Assembly (NCBI GenBank): GCA_964057225.1
Contig: OZ059895.1
Coordinates: 13,640,001-13,704,000, forward strand
From: Auanema rhodensis
Lineage: Eukaryota; Nematoda; Chromadorea; Rhabditida; Rhabditidae
Direction of reading: 5' to 3'
DNA length: 64,000 nucleotides
Under the pieces are notes generated by a model. That model made no database searches, was not told where the DNA came from, and saw nothing but the letters and a program-made list of their open reading frames with translations. Positions 23,208-34,426 of the stretch are shown piece by piece. The translations under genes were made by a program, and so were the position numbers. Numbering within the stretch: the stretch's first letter is position 1; every line of letters begins with the position of its first letter.

Positions 23208-23557
23208 TTTTTCATAATTATGAGCTTGATCCTTATTGATCCCAATGAATCTGAAAACAAAGAATTAATTGGAAACTAATGTAAGAACATCATGCACTAT
23301 GTAAATATCCAATTCAATTCGAGAGAGAGAGAGGGAAAGTAGGAAAAGTTGTCAAATTACTAAAATTTAAGGAGAAAATAACAATGACACGGATGGGAAA
23401 ACACGCACAACGTGAACTACTAAAGAAAAGAAAGTCTCTTTTTTATTCACAAAAGTTAATGGAAGATTTGGCAGTTTTTCGCTTTTCTCTGTGTCTCTGC
23501 TCACAAAAGCGTCTCTGCCTTCCACTCTAGCCCAACGCGCGATTGTGCTTGGTCAGT

Positions 23558-23731
23558 GATCTTACAGATTGACCACTCTCTAGATCTTACAGGAGGAAGA
23601 GAAAAAAAAGGTCACACAAAGAGAAAGAGAAGTTGCCAGGGCAAATTGAGTTGACAAACAAATTGAGAAAAAATTGACATCATAAATTGAGAGAACTGAT
23701 GAAAAAGGGAGAGTGGTCAATCTGTAAGATC
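23558..23731. repeat. Perfect 23-bp inverted repeat, 128-bp loop
   Basis: Bases 23558-23580 (starting GATCTTACAGATTGACC) are the exact reverse complement of 23709-23731. The purine-rich loop has a further AGATCTTACAG direct copy. It lies 350-520 bp upstream of the protease start. It could be a small MITE-like insertion or a control element. Confidence 0.75.
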
Positions 23732-23739
23732 TATAACCG

Positions 23740-24154
23740 TTCCATTATGCTCCTACGTATATTGAACAGACCATTGTAGTCTGCTCAACTACGCGTATAG
23801 TATTCCATAAGTGTAGCGATATGGAAACAGAGCATAAGGATTACATAAGATAAGGAAATATAGGTTTATTATACACAATACAATATCATTACAATACAAT
23901 AACACAAGGATAAAGTAAACTACATTTACAAGACAAAGACTAATATATAAGATTAACTAAGTTAGATACAAACCGTCCATGGGCTTGCAAAGGGGCGAAC
24001 TCCCGAAGAGGGGCATGAGGGAAGGCGGTGCCATTCCTCATTCCTCTAGTCGGTCTGGCTCTAACCCTGCAGTTACATATATAGAGTCTCCGAATGGAAC
24101 GTAACTCCACGAGTTTGGTCACAGCTAAACCTTCTCGAAGGTGTTGGCAAACAG
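23740..24154 (-). other. LTR-like segment inside unit B copy 1 (tentative)
   Basis: Read on the minus strand, it starts TGTTTGCCAACACC at 24154, has a TATA-like CTATATATG near 24080, a GC-richer stretch and an AATAAA near 23865, an arrangement like U3-R of an LTR. I could not find matching target duplications or a second LTR, so the borders are uncertain. Confidence 0.25.
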
Positions 24155-24318
24155 GTATGAAAGAACGAAGTGTATCATTTAAGAACGATTTACGTCGCAG
24201 AATTTCTTCAGTTTTTGTATTGTTATTTCATTTTCAAGATGTTTTTCAAGCAAAGTTCAATATTTTCTTCTAAGATGGGGATGCTTTTTGTGTCAAGAAA
24301 TCTCTACAAAAGCATTAA

Positions 24319-24633
24319 AAAGAGATAAAGAATCCCAAACTTTCAAGAACACAAAAATTTGGTGATGAGTCTAAAAAAAGTAAAGGAATAAAGAATAATG
24401 TGGTCAAGAATGAACTCAGTGTAGATGATTTAAAAAATTGTTTGTTTGATAAAACTATTGTCAGAAAGACACAGTATTGTATCAGGAGTGTTAAACATCA
24501 AATATGCACACAATGTCAAAATAAAGTTGCTCTGAATAATGAATCTGGGGATCATAAACGTTACATTCTCAAAGATAGTCATTCAACTATGGCTTTTGGT
24601 AATTGTCATATTAAACCAGAGGAAGAAGTTTGA
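24319..24633 (+). pseudogene. Open frame of about 104 codons, unrecognised, possibly decayed
   Basis: A frame open from a stop at 24316 to TGA at 24633 encodes a Lys- and Asn-rich peptide with four Cys (YCIRSVKHQICTQCQNK, then FGNCHIK). It has no clear ATG start, and the 3' side dissolves into repeated GATTCT-like words. I do not recognise it. It may be a remnant of an element gene. Confidence 0.25.
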
Positions 24634-25985
24634 TTCTTAGAATCTAATATCAAACCTGAGATTCTTTGATTCTAAAATCTTGAGAATACTGCTTCTGAAG
24701 TCATAAGATTCTAATAATTTGAGAAGTAAAAGCCAGTGATAACCACAATGATGTGTTCCAAATTCTTGAATTGAAATGTCGAAAGATTTATTTTATCTTT
24801 TTTATTTTTACTCTTGAGATACTCTTGAAGTTCTATTGGGGGATCTAATCCTTTATTTTGAATCTTATACGGCAAAGTGTCTCTCATGAAAACATCACGG
24901 AAATTCTTGAGTTCAAGTACTTTTACAAGCTCAGGAGATCTAGATTTGTTAGAGCTTTAAGGTTTTTATGAAATTTCATTTATTACCTTAAAATTGTTCG
25001 AAATGATCAAAAATTGTAAAATGGGCAAAATGGGCAAATGACCATATGGTGAAAAAAATGACGGGTTTTCACTTAATGTAAACATATTTTTGAAAAAAAA
25101 ATTTTTAAAATAAAGCCTAAATTTGGCTAAAAAGTGTAAAAAATTGGGATTGGGCAAAATGTCCATCTCGCGTCAAATTTTTATATACTACTCATACATT
25201 TGGCTGCGACCGATCAGTACGAACTTATTTTTATTAAGAAATTTAATGATTTATTATTCAAATAATTCTTAGTATTTTAGTTTACTTGGCAATGCAGTAT
25301 TGTAACAACAATTATTCCTTCCGTATTAAATACAAGCTCGACAATGCTTCTAAGTTGGGTTTATGGTCAAGTTGTTATAATGCTAAATGACTGGGGTAAC
25401 ATCTGAATTTATGTTTAATAACTTTGAAATTTTTTTAGAAAATCATAGAACCAATTCTGAGCATCATAACGCGTTAATTATCAAAATATTTGCATTTCAA
25501 ATGATTAATAATTATACTTCTTTATTTTACATAGCGTTTATTAGGCCTGAGAGTAATTTAAGTTTTAAAGCTGAGAAAATGGTTTAGTAATGGAAATACG
25601 TTTTCAGGGATTTCAAAGCAATGGTCTATTCGGGTTAGGAACTCACTATAAGGATACTTGCTTGGAAACTACATGCTCTATGTCCTTAGCTGTGCAATTA
25701 ATAACAAATTTACTTCTGAAACCTGTACCAAAATTCATCCAGGATATCATTATTCCGTATGATAGTACATTCAATACAAATATTATCGGCGCTTTTTCCA
25801 TATCTATACCCCCCGATTTTAGCCCCGCCCCTTTTGCCGTTTGATGCATACTTTTGTTAAATGTGATAACAATATGAGATACGGAGGTTTATAGAATATA
25901 TAAAAGCTAAAAAAACGAAAATATAAATACAAAAGTAATTATTATTAAATCATTAACAGATTTGATTAATAGAATTTAACATTTT

Positions 25986-26938
25986 TCAAATTTCTTCTTG
26001 AGTAAATTCAGCAATATCTTGTAATATAGTTTCGAAAAGATCCCTGTTCCTATTTCTTCTACGCCACATAAACTCACATAGGTATCCGTCTAGCATTGTT
26101 TGACGTACCCCATACATGCGCTTGAATTTCGCTTTAGCCAAGCTCCAAAGTCCTTCAATCATATTAGTGTTAGCTCCTGTCTCTGGATCCGTGAAGTTGT
26201 ATCTGTGGTTAACTGTTAAGTGTCTATACTGTTGGATAAGACCATCAATTCCCCCATATGCTCTCCAACAATCACTAACTATGGTAGTTTGTGGCTCTAT
26301 ACAGTTAGTAATGCAGCTGTTCAAGGTTTCTGTAGTTCTATCAGGAACAGCATATAAAAAACACTCTTCTGTTTCCCTACATACTCCCCCGAAAACCCAT
26401 TGAGCTGGTCTTACCCTTCCTACATTGAACTTCCTACGTGAAACCAACGTTTCATCAATTTCCACAGTCATGTTTGGACCTCCAATCTTCATGGGATGCT
26501 TTAAGATGCTGAACGCACAAATTTCCCTCATATAATTGTTGTAGTCAACAGCGGTCTGGCAAGATTTCATATCTAATTCATCTTGGCAAAACTTAACGGT
26601 GGTATATTCTTTACTCCAACAATACACGAAAAGAATGAACTTTGTGTACGATAATTTTGAGCCTAAAATGTTAATGCTGTTAATATTTAGTTTTTAACTT
26701 TATAACCTTGAAGATATGTTCCTTTCTTAATTAAAACTTCTTTTCTACAGTCCTTTCTGGTGCATCTCCACTTATTTCGAACAACAGAAATGTTCATTTG
26801 TCTCGCGCATCTATCACATTCCTTAGTTTGAGGAATTATTCCTTTCTCTTGCAAAAATTGAACTGCATCAGCTTCAGTACGGAGTCTTTCTTTCAGAGCG
26901 AACATTTTGAGAAAATACGGTCGGTAACGCAGATGCAA
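25986..26938 (-). CDS. Merlin/IS1595-type (ISXO2-like) DDE transposase, apparently intact
   Basis: Cut-and-paste transposase. Seen: exon 1 26938-26707, a 44-nt GT..AG intron 26706-26663 and exon 2 26662-25986, giving 302 residues. The N-terminal zinc-ribbon-like part has CDRCARQM and CTRKDC. The ISXO2-like catalytic domain has Asp in VEIDETLVSRRKFNVGR, Asp in TTIVSDCWRAYGG and Glu in NTNMIEGLWSLAKAKFKR, with HRYNFTDPETGAN before it, so the DDE triad is complete. No stop or frameshift was seen. It reads leftward within the element. Together with near-identical inverted repeats and a perfect target duplication, this suggests recent activity. It could supply transposase to shorter relatives elsewhere in the genome. 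Confidence 0.9.
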
Positions 26939-27009
26939 TGATAATTTAAGATTCAGTTATTAATATCATAATATATTCCAGTTTTATTGTTGTAATTACA
27001 GCTAATTAC

Positions 27010-27143
27010 AATGTATTACACGCTTTTTAAATTCATGGTTTTACAATGTATTACACGCTTTCTTAATTCATTTTTTTTACAATGTATTACACGCTTTTTA
27101 AATTCATGGTTTTACAATGTATTACACGCTTTCTAAATCCATG
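27010..27143. repeat. Minisatellite inside the Merlin element (4 units of about 35 bp)
   Basis: Four tandem copies of a unit starting AATGTATTACACGCTTT, with small variants in the CATGG tail, lie between the transposase start and the right inverted repeat. Confidence 0.85.
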
Positions 27144-27169
27144 GTTACTGTGTTAAAATATTATAACCC

Positions 27170-27200
27170 CATTGGGGGGGAAACCCCCCCAAACCCCCCG
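27170..27200. other. G7/C7 hairpin-prone tract in the Merlin element
   Basis: A run of seven or more G is followed by AAA, then seven C, AAA and six C. It can fold as a perfect hairpin or an i-motif/G-quadruplex type structure just inside the right inverted repeat. Confidence 0.6.
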
Positions 27201-28670
27201 TTTTAGGAAGGGAAGTAAGCTGGTAGTAAAAGTATGCACCAAACGGCAAAAGGGGCGGGGCTAAAATCGGGGGGTATAGATATGGAAAAAGAGCCATATT
27301 ATCTTATCTATATCTTTTTCAGATTTATAGTTTTGCTTTATAAAAAAGCCAAGATGAAGCAAACGAAAGTTTCTGATAACGTACCTCAGACTGATGAAAC
27401 GAATGTTTTATCAAGAGAATGGGTGAAACCTGACGCCGGTCAATTTACCTTATGGGAATTTAATGAAAAGATAATTTTATTAGGAACAACTATGGTATTT
27501 GAAAGAACTTATCACAAATATTTTTACTTGTTTTAGATGTTTGCTGCGCTTTTTCCCTTGGCTCCTTTGATATCTTTAGTAATAGGAATTGTAGATTTAC
27601 GAATTGACGCTCATAGGTTACTCTGGTTTAATCGACGACCTATTCCTCAGTTTGCAAACGGTATTGTTTTCAACAAAAATTCGTCACATATATATCATAT
27701 AATCAATGAAAATACGGGGGTAACTCCGTTCCGTTACACCCGGGAATTTAGAGAACCAAATGTTGTAAATAATTTGTTCTAAAGTTAATGATTTTTTCAT
27801 GGTTCAGTTTGGAAAGACCCAGTTTTTTCTTAATTGTGGTTCTCTTACCCCCCTAAGAGTAAAAGTTTATATCCGATCAATTTACGGATATTTGGATCAA
27901 CTCATGCTTTTAGCTTAAAAAACTTCATAAGTGAAATTTACTTTAATCTGATATATAATTACATATATAGTATATATATATATATATATATATACATTTT
28001 ACATTATGAACAGGAATTGGGATATGGCTACCAATCTTGTCCTTCTTACAATATGCAGCAGTGTTAACAAACGCTTTTATAGGTGTCTTTTCAAAATAAT
28101 ATTTTTTATATAAATATATATTACAGTTGCATTTACTTCTGATTTCTGTATAAATTTTTATAGTCAAGAGAAATGTACTATCAAGGATCGTTTGGTTATA
28201 GTAATTGTTTTTCAAGTATGCATGGAATAGTCACCGTGATTATTTTACTATTTCAGAATATGGTATTTATACTAAAATACGTAATGCAAAGCTTAATTCC
28301 AGATGTTCCTAGTTATATCAAAGTCATTAAACGAAAGGTATTTTCAATCTTATGTAGCAATACATACATGTACACATGCGCTTTAGAGGAGATGCATTCT
28401 ATATCATGTAATTGAAAAAGGAGATTTGCCACATAAGCTGAAACAACGGTTGGCATATAGCATGTTTATTTTTCCTAATGTACTAGAATTATCAGTAAAC
28501 GTGCTAGAAAAGCAAAAATTGCTTGGATTGCATCTCGAGTAAAAGGAACAGCTACAACATCTTTATGATCAATGTTTTAACCCCTAAAAATAAAGCTCAG
28601 GTTAGAACTAAAAGAATTTTACAAATATCGAAAATATATTTTACATTGAATTATTTTGTTACAGATTTTC

Positions 28671-31600
28671 AGTAGTATACAAAAAGTTGACGCTGGCGCA
28701 CCTGTTTGCCCAAATGCGATTTTTGCAGATTTTCAACATTTTTTCATCACTATTTTAATGCACAAAATCCATAACCCATAACCGATTACAACAACTCGGA
28801 GATCAGTTAATTTATTCAATTCATAAGTCTTAATACTTCGAAAATGTGTCATTTTAAACAATTTTCAATAATGGTAAAAAGGTCGAAATGTGCTACCATA
28901 AAAATGTGGCCGAAATGGATGGTCGAAATATTGCGCTAACAATTTTGAATAAAAATTGTTCCCGTATGATCCTTGACTCAATGTGAGATATTCTAAAATT
29001 ACAACGTTAATCAAAACATTAAAGAATTTAAGCAAATTTATTCTCGAAGAGTATTCCAAACATAAACCATCAATAATCAAATCATCATCATCATATCACA
29101 ACAGATTCCTAGGACACAAAAAATCGCACTCAATGTCTAAGTCACCCAAATACTCAATATACAAAATGAGCACAAAATTTTTTATCATAAAGCCAATTTT
29201 AAACATAATTCAGCTCTTGCAAACACTAAAGTTTTAACGCAGAGTTCATCCATTCCAAGTGGTGCGATCATTCATTCCAATCGACATCTTCTTCCGGCGG
29301 TAAAAATTCCTAAAGTCATTGATTAATTCAATGATGTTGCATTAAGTAAAGCTTACCACAATATTCGCATGAATGTTTGTGATCGGAATAATTCTACATC
29401 GTCCACCCGATGCCGGAGATGCCGGTCGACCATTATTGTCCGTTGTATGATGAACCTTTTCAGTCTCAACCTTCATCCCAATCAACCTTCCATCATCGCT
29501 CCAACAACTTCCACCGCTGTCGCCTTTAAAAGAGCCACTCGAGCCCAGAAAACGCAGCTTTGATGTCATATCACTAGAAATAATTCCCGCGGAGAATGAG
29601 ATGTGTGAAGTTCTTCCATGCATAACCGAATAGCCCATCTGAAATCATTTTCAGTGTAGATAATAATCAAAATTCATAAGTTGTAAGTGAAATACTTAAT
29701 TAAACTTACCAAAACGTATTTCATTCCTCTCTTCGGCTCAACTGCTTCCATAATCAAATCTCTATCGCAGAGTTCGGCAGATTTAGATTGAAGCACAATT
29801 AGATCGAGAGCGTCATTAACCAGTACTACGCAAGTATCAACAACAACTTGCAGGTTTTGATATGACAAAAGTTTAATAGAATCGCCTTTTACAAAACTCT
29901 TGTTTTCTCCATGACGGTAAGTAATTGCCAAATTTTTCGTCACTGGGATAGCCGATCTCTTCATATTGTCTCCTTTCGTGTAATACCAAGCATATTGGCA
30001 TATTCGAGAAACCACATCTCCATCCACAGGTAGCGGTTCCAACTCTGGATCAATCCTTTGTCGCTTTCTAGATGTAGATTCTAAAACAAAAATTAAATAT
30101 GCTCAATGAATATCAAACCCTCAACGTCAGCAGGAGTTGATGGTCTTGAAGGAGTTTTATCCGATTCCACACTGAACTTCATATTTGGAAAGTCCTCCGG
30201 TAGTATAAACGCCGAACCATTTTCATTCATTCTAAATTAATTGAAATACAATCAGAATCAATTAAACTTGAATTAAATCTGATAAAACGTTTTTATAATC
30301 AGAAATAATATGACTTACTGGCAAAATATATGATCGTCATCTAATCGATAAGACAGCGAAATAACCTCCTCATCACCAAGCAAGAAGGCGGATTTGATTG
30401 AGCTCTTGTTAATCGTATTACCCGTCAAAGAAAATCTCACGTCCTTGGCGAACATCTTAATTTTGATTATTTTCACCATTTTTTCATAATTATGAGCTTG
30501 ATCCTTATTGATCCCAATGAATCTGAAAACAAAGAATTAATTGGAAACTAATGTAAGAACATCATGCACTATGTAAATATCCAATTCAATTCGAGAGAGA
30601 GAGAGGGAAAGTAGGAAAAGTTGTCAAATTACTAAAATTTAAGGAGAAAATAACAATGACACGGATGGGAAAACACGCACAACGTGAACTACTAAAGAAA
30701 AGAAAGTCTCTTTTTTATTCACAAAAGTTAATGGAAGATTTGGCAGTTTTTCGCTTTTCTCTGTGTCTCTGCTCACAAAAGCGTCTCTGCCTTCCACTCT
30801 AGCCCAACGCGCGATTGTGCTTGGTCAGTGATCTTACAGATTGACCACTCTCTAGATCTTACAGGAGGAAGAGAAAAAAAAGGTCACACAAAGAGAAAGA
30901 GAAGTTGCCAGGGCAAATTGAGTTGACAAACAAATTGAGAAAAAATTGACATCATAAATTGAGAGAACTGATGAAAAAGGGAGAGTGGTCAATCTGTAAG
31001 ATCTATAACCGTTCCATTATGCTCCTACGTATATTGAACAGACCATTGTAGTCTGCTCAACTACGCGTATAGTATTCCATAAGTGTAGCGATATGGAAAC
31101 AGAGCATAAGGATTACATAAGATAAGGAAATATAGGTTTATTATACACAATACAATATCATTACAATACAATAACACAAGGATAAAGTAAACTACATTTA
31201 CAAGACAAAGACTAATATATAAGATTAACTAAGTTAGATACAAACCGTCCATGGGCTTGCAAAGGGGCGAACTCCCGAAGAGGGGCATGAGGGAAGGCGG
31301 TGCCATTCCTCATTCCTCTAGTCGGTCTGGCTCTAACCCTGCAGTTACATATATAGAGTCTCCGAATGGAACGTAACTCCACGAGTTTGGTCACAGCTAA
31401 ACCTTCTCGAAGGTGTTGGCAAACAGGTATGAAAGAACGAAGTGTATCATTTAAGAACGATTTACGTCGCAGAATTTCTTCAGTTTTTGTATTGTTATTT
31501 CATTTTCAAGATGTTTTTCAAGCAAAGTTCAATATTTTCTTCTAAGATGGGGATGCTTTTTGTGTCAAGAAATCTCTACAAAAGCATTAAAAAGAGATAA

Positions 31601-32464
31601 AGAATCCCAAACTTTCAAGAACACAAAAATTTGGTGATGAGTCTAAAAAAAGTAAAGGAATAAAGAATAATGTGGTCAAGAATGAACTCAGTGTAGATGA
31701 TTTAAAAAATTGTTTGTTTGATAAAACTATTGTCAGAAAGACACAGTATTGTATCAGGAGTGTTAAACATCAAATATGCACACAATGTCAAAATAAAGTT
31801 GCTCTGAATAATGAATCTGGGGATCATAAACGTTACATTCTCAAAGATAGTCATTCAACTATGGCTTTTGGTAATTGTCATATTAAACCAGAGGAAGAAG
31901 TTTGATTCTTAGAATCTAATATCAAACCTGAGATTCTTTGATTCTAAAATCTTGAGAATACTGCTTCTGAAGTCATAAGATTCTAATAATTTGAGAAGTA
32001 AAAGCCAGTGATAACCACAATGATGTGTTCCAAATTCTTGAATTGAAATGTCGAAAGATTTATTTTATCTTTTTTATTTTTACTCTTGAGATACTCTTGA
32101 AGTTCTATTGGGGGATCTAATCCTTTATTTTGAATCTTATACGGCAAAGTGTCTCTCATGAAAACATCACGGAAATTCTTGAGTTCAAGTACTTTTACAA
32201 GCTCAGGAGATCTAGATTTGTTAGAGCTTTAAGGTTTTTATGAAATTTCATTTATTACCTTAAAATTGTTCGAAATGATCAAAAATTGTAAAATGGGCAA
32301 AATGGGCAAATGACCATATGGTGAAAAAAATGACGGGTTTTCACTTAATGTAAACATATTTTTGAAAAAAAAATTTTTAAAATAAAGCCTAAATTTGGCT
32401 AAAAAGTGTAAAAAATTGGGATTGGGCAAAATGTCCATCTCGCGTCAAATTTTTATATACTACT
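28671..32464. mobile_element. Unit B, copy 2
   Basis: Same as 21399-25192 at an offset of 7272 bp, with the same AG..CT inverted-repeat ends (28671-28724 and 32411-32464), the same 23-bp inverted repeat (30830-31003), the LTR-like part and the decayed ORF (31591-31905). Its flanks are again the end and start of unit A with no target duplication. Confidence 0.68.
29268..30479 (-). CDS. Trypsin-fold serine protease, in unit B copy 2
   Basis: Duplicate of the protease at 21996-23207 at an offset of 7272 bp. The His (TYRHG), Asp (ALDLIVLQ) and Ser (GDSGG) motifs and the splice signals are all retained, and no change was seen. Both copies therefore appear equally functional. Identity of the copies means expression cannot be told apart by short reads. 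Confidence 0.6.
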
Positions 32465-34298
32465 CATACATTTGGCTGCGACCGATCAGTACGAACTTAT
32501 TTTTATTAAGAAATTTAATGATTTATTATTCAAATAATTCTTAGTATTTTAGTTTACTTGGCAATGCAGTATTGTAACAACAATTATTCCTTCCGTATTA
32601 AATACAAGCTCGACAATGCTTCTAAGTTGGGTTTATGGTCAAGTTGTTATAATGCTAAATGACTGGGGTAACATCTGAATTTATGTTTAATAACTTTGAA
32701 ATTTTTTTAGAAAATCATAGAACCAATTCTGAGCATCATAACGCGTTAATTATCAAAATATTTGCATTTCAAATGATTAATAATTATACTTCTTTATTTT
32801 ACATAGCGTTTATTAGGCCTGAGAGTAATTTAAGTTTTAAAGCTGAGAAAATGGTTTAGTAATGGAAATACGTTTTCAGGGATTTCAAAGCAATGGTCTA
32901 TTCGGGTTAGGAACTCACTATAAGGATACTTGCTTGGAAACTACATGCTCTATGTCCTTAGCTGTGCAATTAATAACAAATTTACTTCTGAAACCTGTAC
33001 CAAAATTCATCCAGGATATCATTATTCCGTATGATAGTACATTCAATACAAATATTATCTTATCTATATCTTTTTCAGATTTATAGTTTTGCTTTATAAA
33101 AAAGCCAAGATGAAGCAAACGAAAGTTTCTGATAACGTACCTCAGACTGATGAAACGAATGTTTTATCAAGAGAATGGGTGAAACCTGACGCCGGTCAAT
33201 TTACCTTATGGGAATTTAATGAAAAGATAATTTTATTAGGAACAACTATGGTATTTGAAAGAACTTATCACAAATATTTTTACTTGTTTTAGATGTTTGC
33301 TGCGCTTTTTCCCTTGGCTCCTTTGATATCTTTAGTAATAGGAATTGTAGATTTACGAATTGACGCTCATAGGTTACTCTGGTTTAATCGACGACCTATT
33401 CCTCAGTTTGCAAACGGTATTGTTTTCAACAAAAATTCGTCACATATATATCATATAATCAATGAAAATACGGGGGTAACTCCGTTCCGTTACACCCGGG
33501 AATTTAGAGAACCAAATGTTGTAAATAATTTGTTCTAAAGTTAATGATTTTTTCATGGTTCAGTTTGGAAAGACCCAGTTTTTTCTTAATTGTGGTTCTC
33601 TTACCCCCCTAAGAGTAAAAGTTTATATCCGATCAATTTACGGATATTTGGATCAACTCATGCTTTTAGCTTAAAAAACTTCATAAGTGAAATTTACTTT
33701 AATCTGATATATAATTACATATATAGTATATATATATATATATATATATACATTTTACATTATGAACAGGAATTGGGATATGGCTACCAATCTTGTCCTT
33801 CTTACAATATGCAGCAGTGTTAACAAACGCTTTTATAGGTGTCTTTTCAAAATAATATTTTTTATATAAATATATATTACAGTTGCATTTACTTCTGATT
33901 TCTGTATAAATTTTTATAGTCAAGAGAAATGTACTATCAAGGATCGTTTGGTTATAGTAATTGTTTTTCAAGTATGCATGGAATAGTCACCGTGATTATT
34001 TTACTATTTCAGAATATGGTATTTATACTAAAATACGTAATGCAAAGCTTAATTCCAGATGTTCCTAGTTATATCAAAGTCATTAAACGAAAGGTATTTT
34101 CAATCTTATGTAGCAATACATACATGTACACATGCGCTTTAGAGGAGATGCATTCTATATCATGTAATTGAAAAAGGAGATTTGCCACATAAGCTGAAAC
34201 AACGGTTGGCATATAGCATGTTTATTTTTCCTAATGTACTAGAATTATCAGTAAACGTGCTAGAAAAGCAAAAATTGCTTGGATTGCATCTCGAGTAA
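32465..34298 (+). pseudogene. Anoctamin 3' fragment, copy 3 (5'-truncated)
   Basis: It repeats the 3' anoctamin exons from the HTFGCDRS codons to the stop (34296-34298), without 5' exons and preceded by unit B. The exons themselves are undamaged. In theory a very long transcript from copy 1 could splice into them. Confidence 0.85.
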
Positions 34299-34426
34299 AA
34301 GGAACAGCTACAACATCTTTATGATCAATGTTTTAACCCCTAAAAATAAAGCTCAGGTTAGAACTAAAAGAATTTTACAAATATCGAAAATATATTTTAC
34401 ATTGAATTATTTTGTTACAGATTTTC
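32465..34426. repeat. Tandem array unit A, copy 3 (native right flank)
   Basis: Matches 19437-21398 at an offset of 13028 bp without interruption. Its right border runs directly into the intact lipase coding sequence, so this is the ancestral right-hand junction. Its last 20 bases (34407-34426) encode the lipase C-terminus. Confidence 0.95.

Larger units (their letters stand above)
21399..25192. mobile_element. Unit B, copy 1: TIR-bounded 3794-bp element carrying a protease gene
   Basis: Both ends are imperfect inverted repeats. The first 23 bases (AGTAGTATA..AAAAA..TTGACGC, 21399-21421) match the reverse complement of the last 23 (25170-25192) at 21 positions, and TTTGCCCAA and ATTTTT recur in register further in, to about base 54. 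The termini are AG..CT. Inside are a trypsin-fold protease gene on the minus strand, a 23-bp inverted repeat, an LTR-like GC-richer segment and a decayed ORF. No transposase is recognised. No target duplication is present: the left flank is the end of unit A and the right flank is the start of unit A. It may be a non-autonomous DNA transposon, or a fragment of a larger element family with AG..CT ends such as Polintons (speculative). Confidence 0.68.
25788..27295 (-). mobile_element. Merlin-type DNA transposon, complete, 1508 bp
   Basis: The terminal inverted repeats are 68 bp (25788-25855 and 27228-27295) with about two mismatches; ends read GGCGCTTTTTCC and, reversed, GGCTCTTTTTCC. The 8-bp target ATATTATC is duplicated on both sides (25780-25787, 27296-27303). 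The unfilled site, with one ATATTATC, is present in A copies 1 and 3. The encoded transposase, the 8-bp duplication and the GG..CC ends fit the Merlin superfamily, relatives of bacterial IS1016/IS1595. Confidence 0.93.
25193..28542 (+). pseudogene. Anoctamin 3' fragment, copy 2 (5'-truncated, transposon-interrupted)
   Basis: It repeats the anoctamin exons from the HTFGCDRS codons to the stop (28540-28542) but has no 5' exons. A transposon splits the exon ending FIQDIIIPYDSTFNTNI. It cannot encode a full anoctamin by itself. Confidence 0.85.
25193..28670. repeat. Tandem array unit A, copy 2, interrupted by a Merlin-type transposon
   Basis: Same sequence as 19437-21398, plus 1516 bp: the 1508-bp transposon at 25788-27295 and one extra copy of its 8-bp target. 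Both flanks are unit B, so nothing native borders this copy. Confidence 0.95.

Noticed and set aside
23940-24122. 60-codon minus-strand frame in unit B as a gene
   Set aside because: Short, Arg-rich and without family similarity; it lies in the GC-richer LTR-like segment.
26116-26403. Plus-strand frame in the Merlin element
   Set aside because: Antisense shadow of the transposase exon.
19437-34426. Unit B as an ordinary transposon insertion into a pre-existing A-A tandem
   Set aside because: No target-site duplication at either B copy: the left flank GATTTTC and right flank CATACAT do not match.
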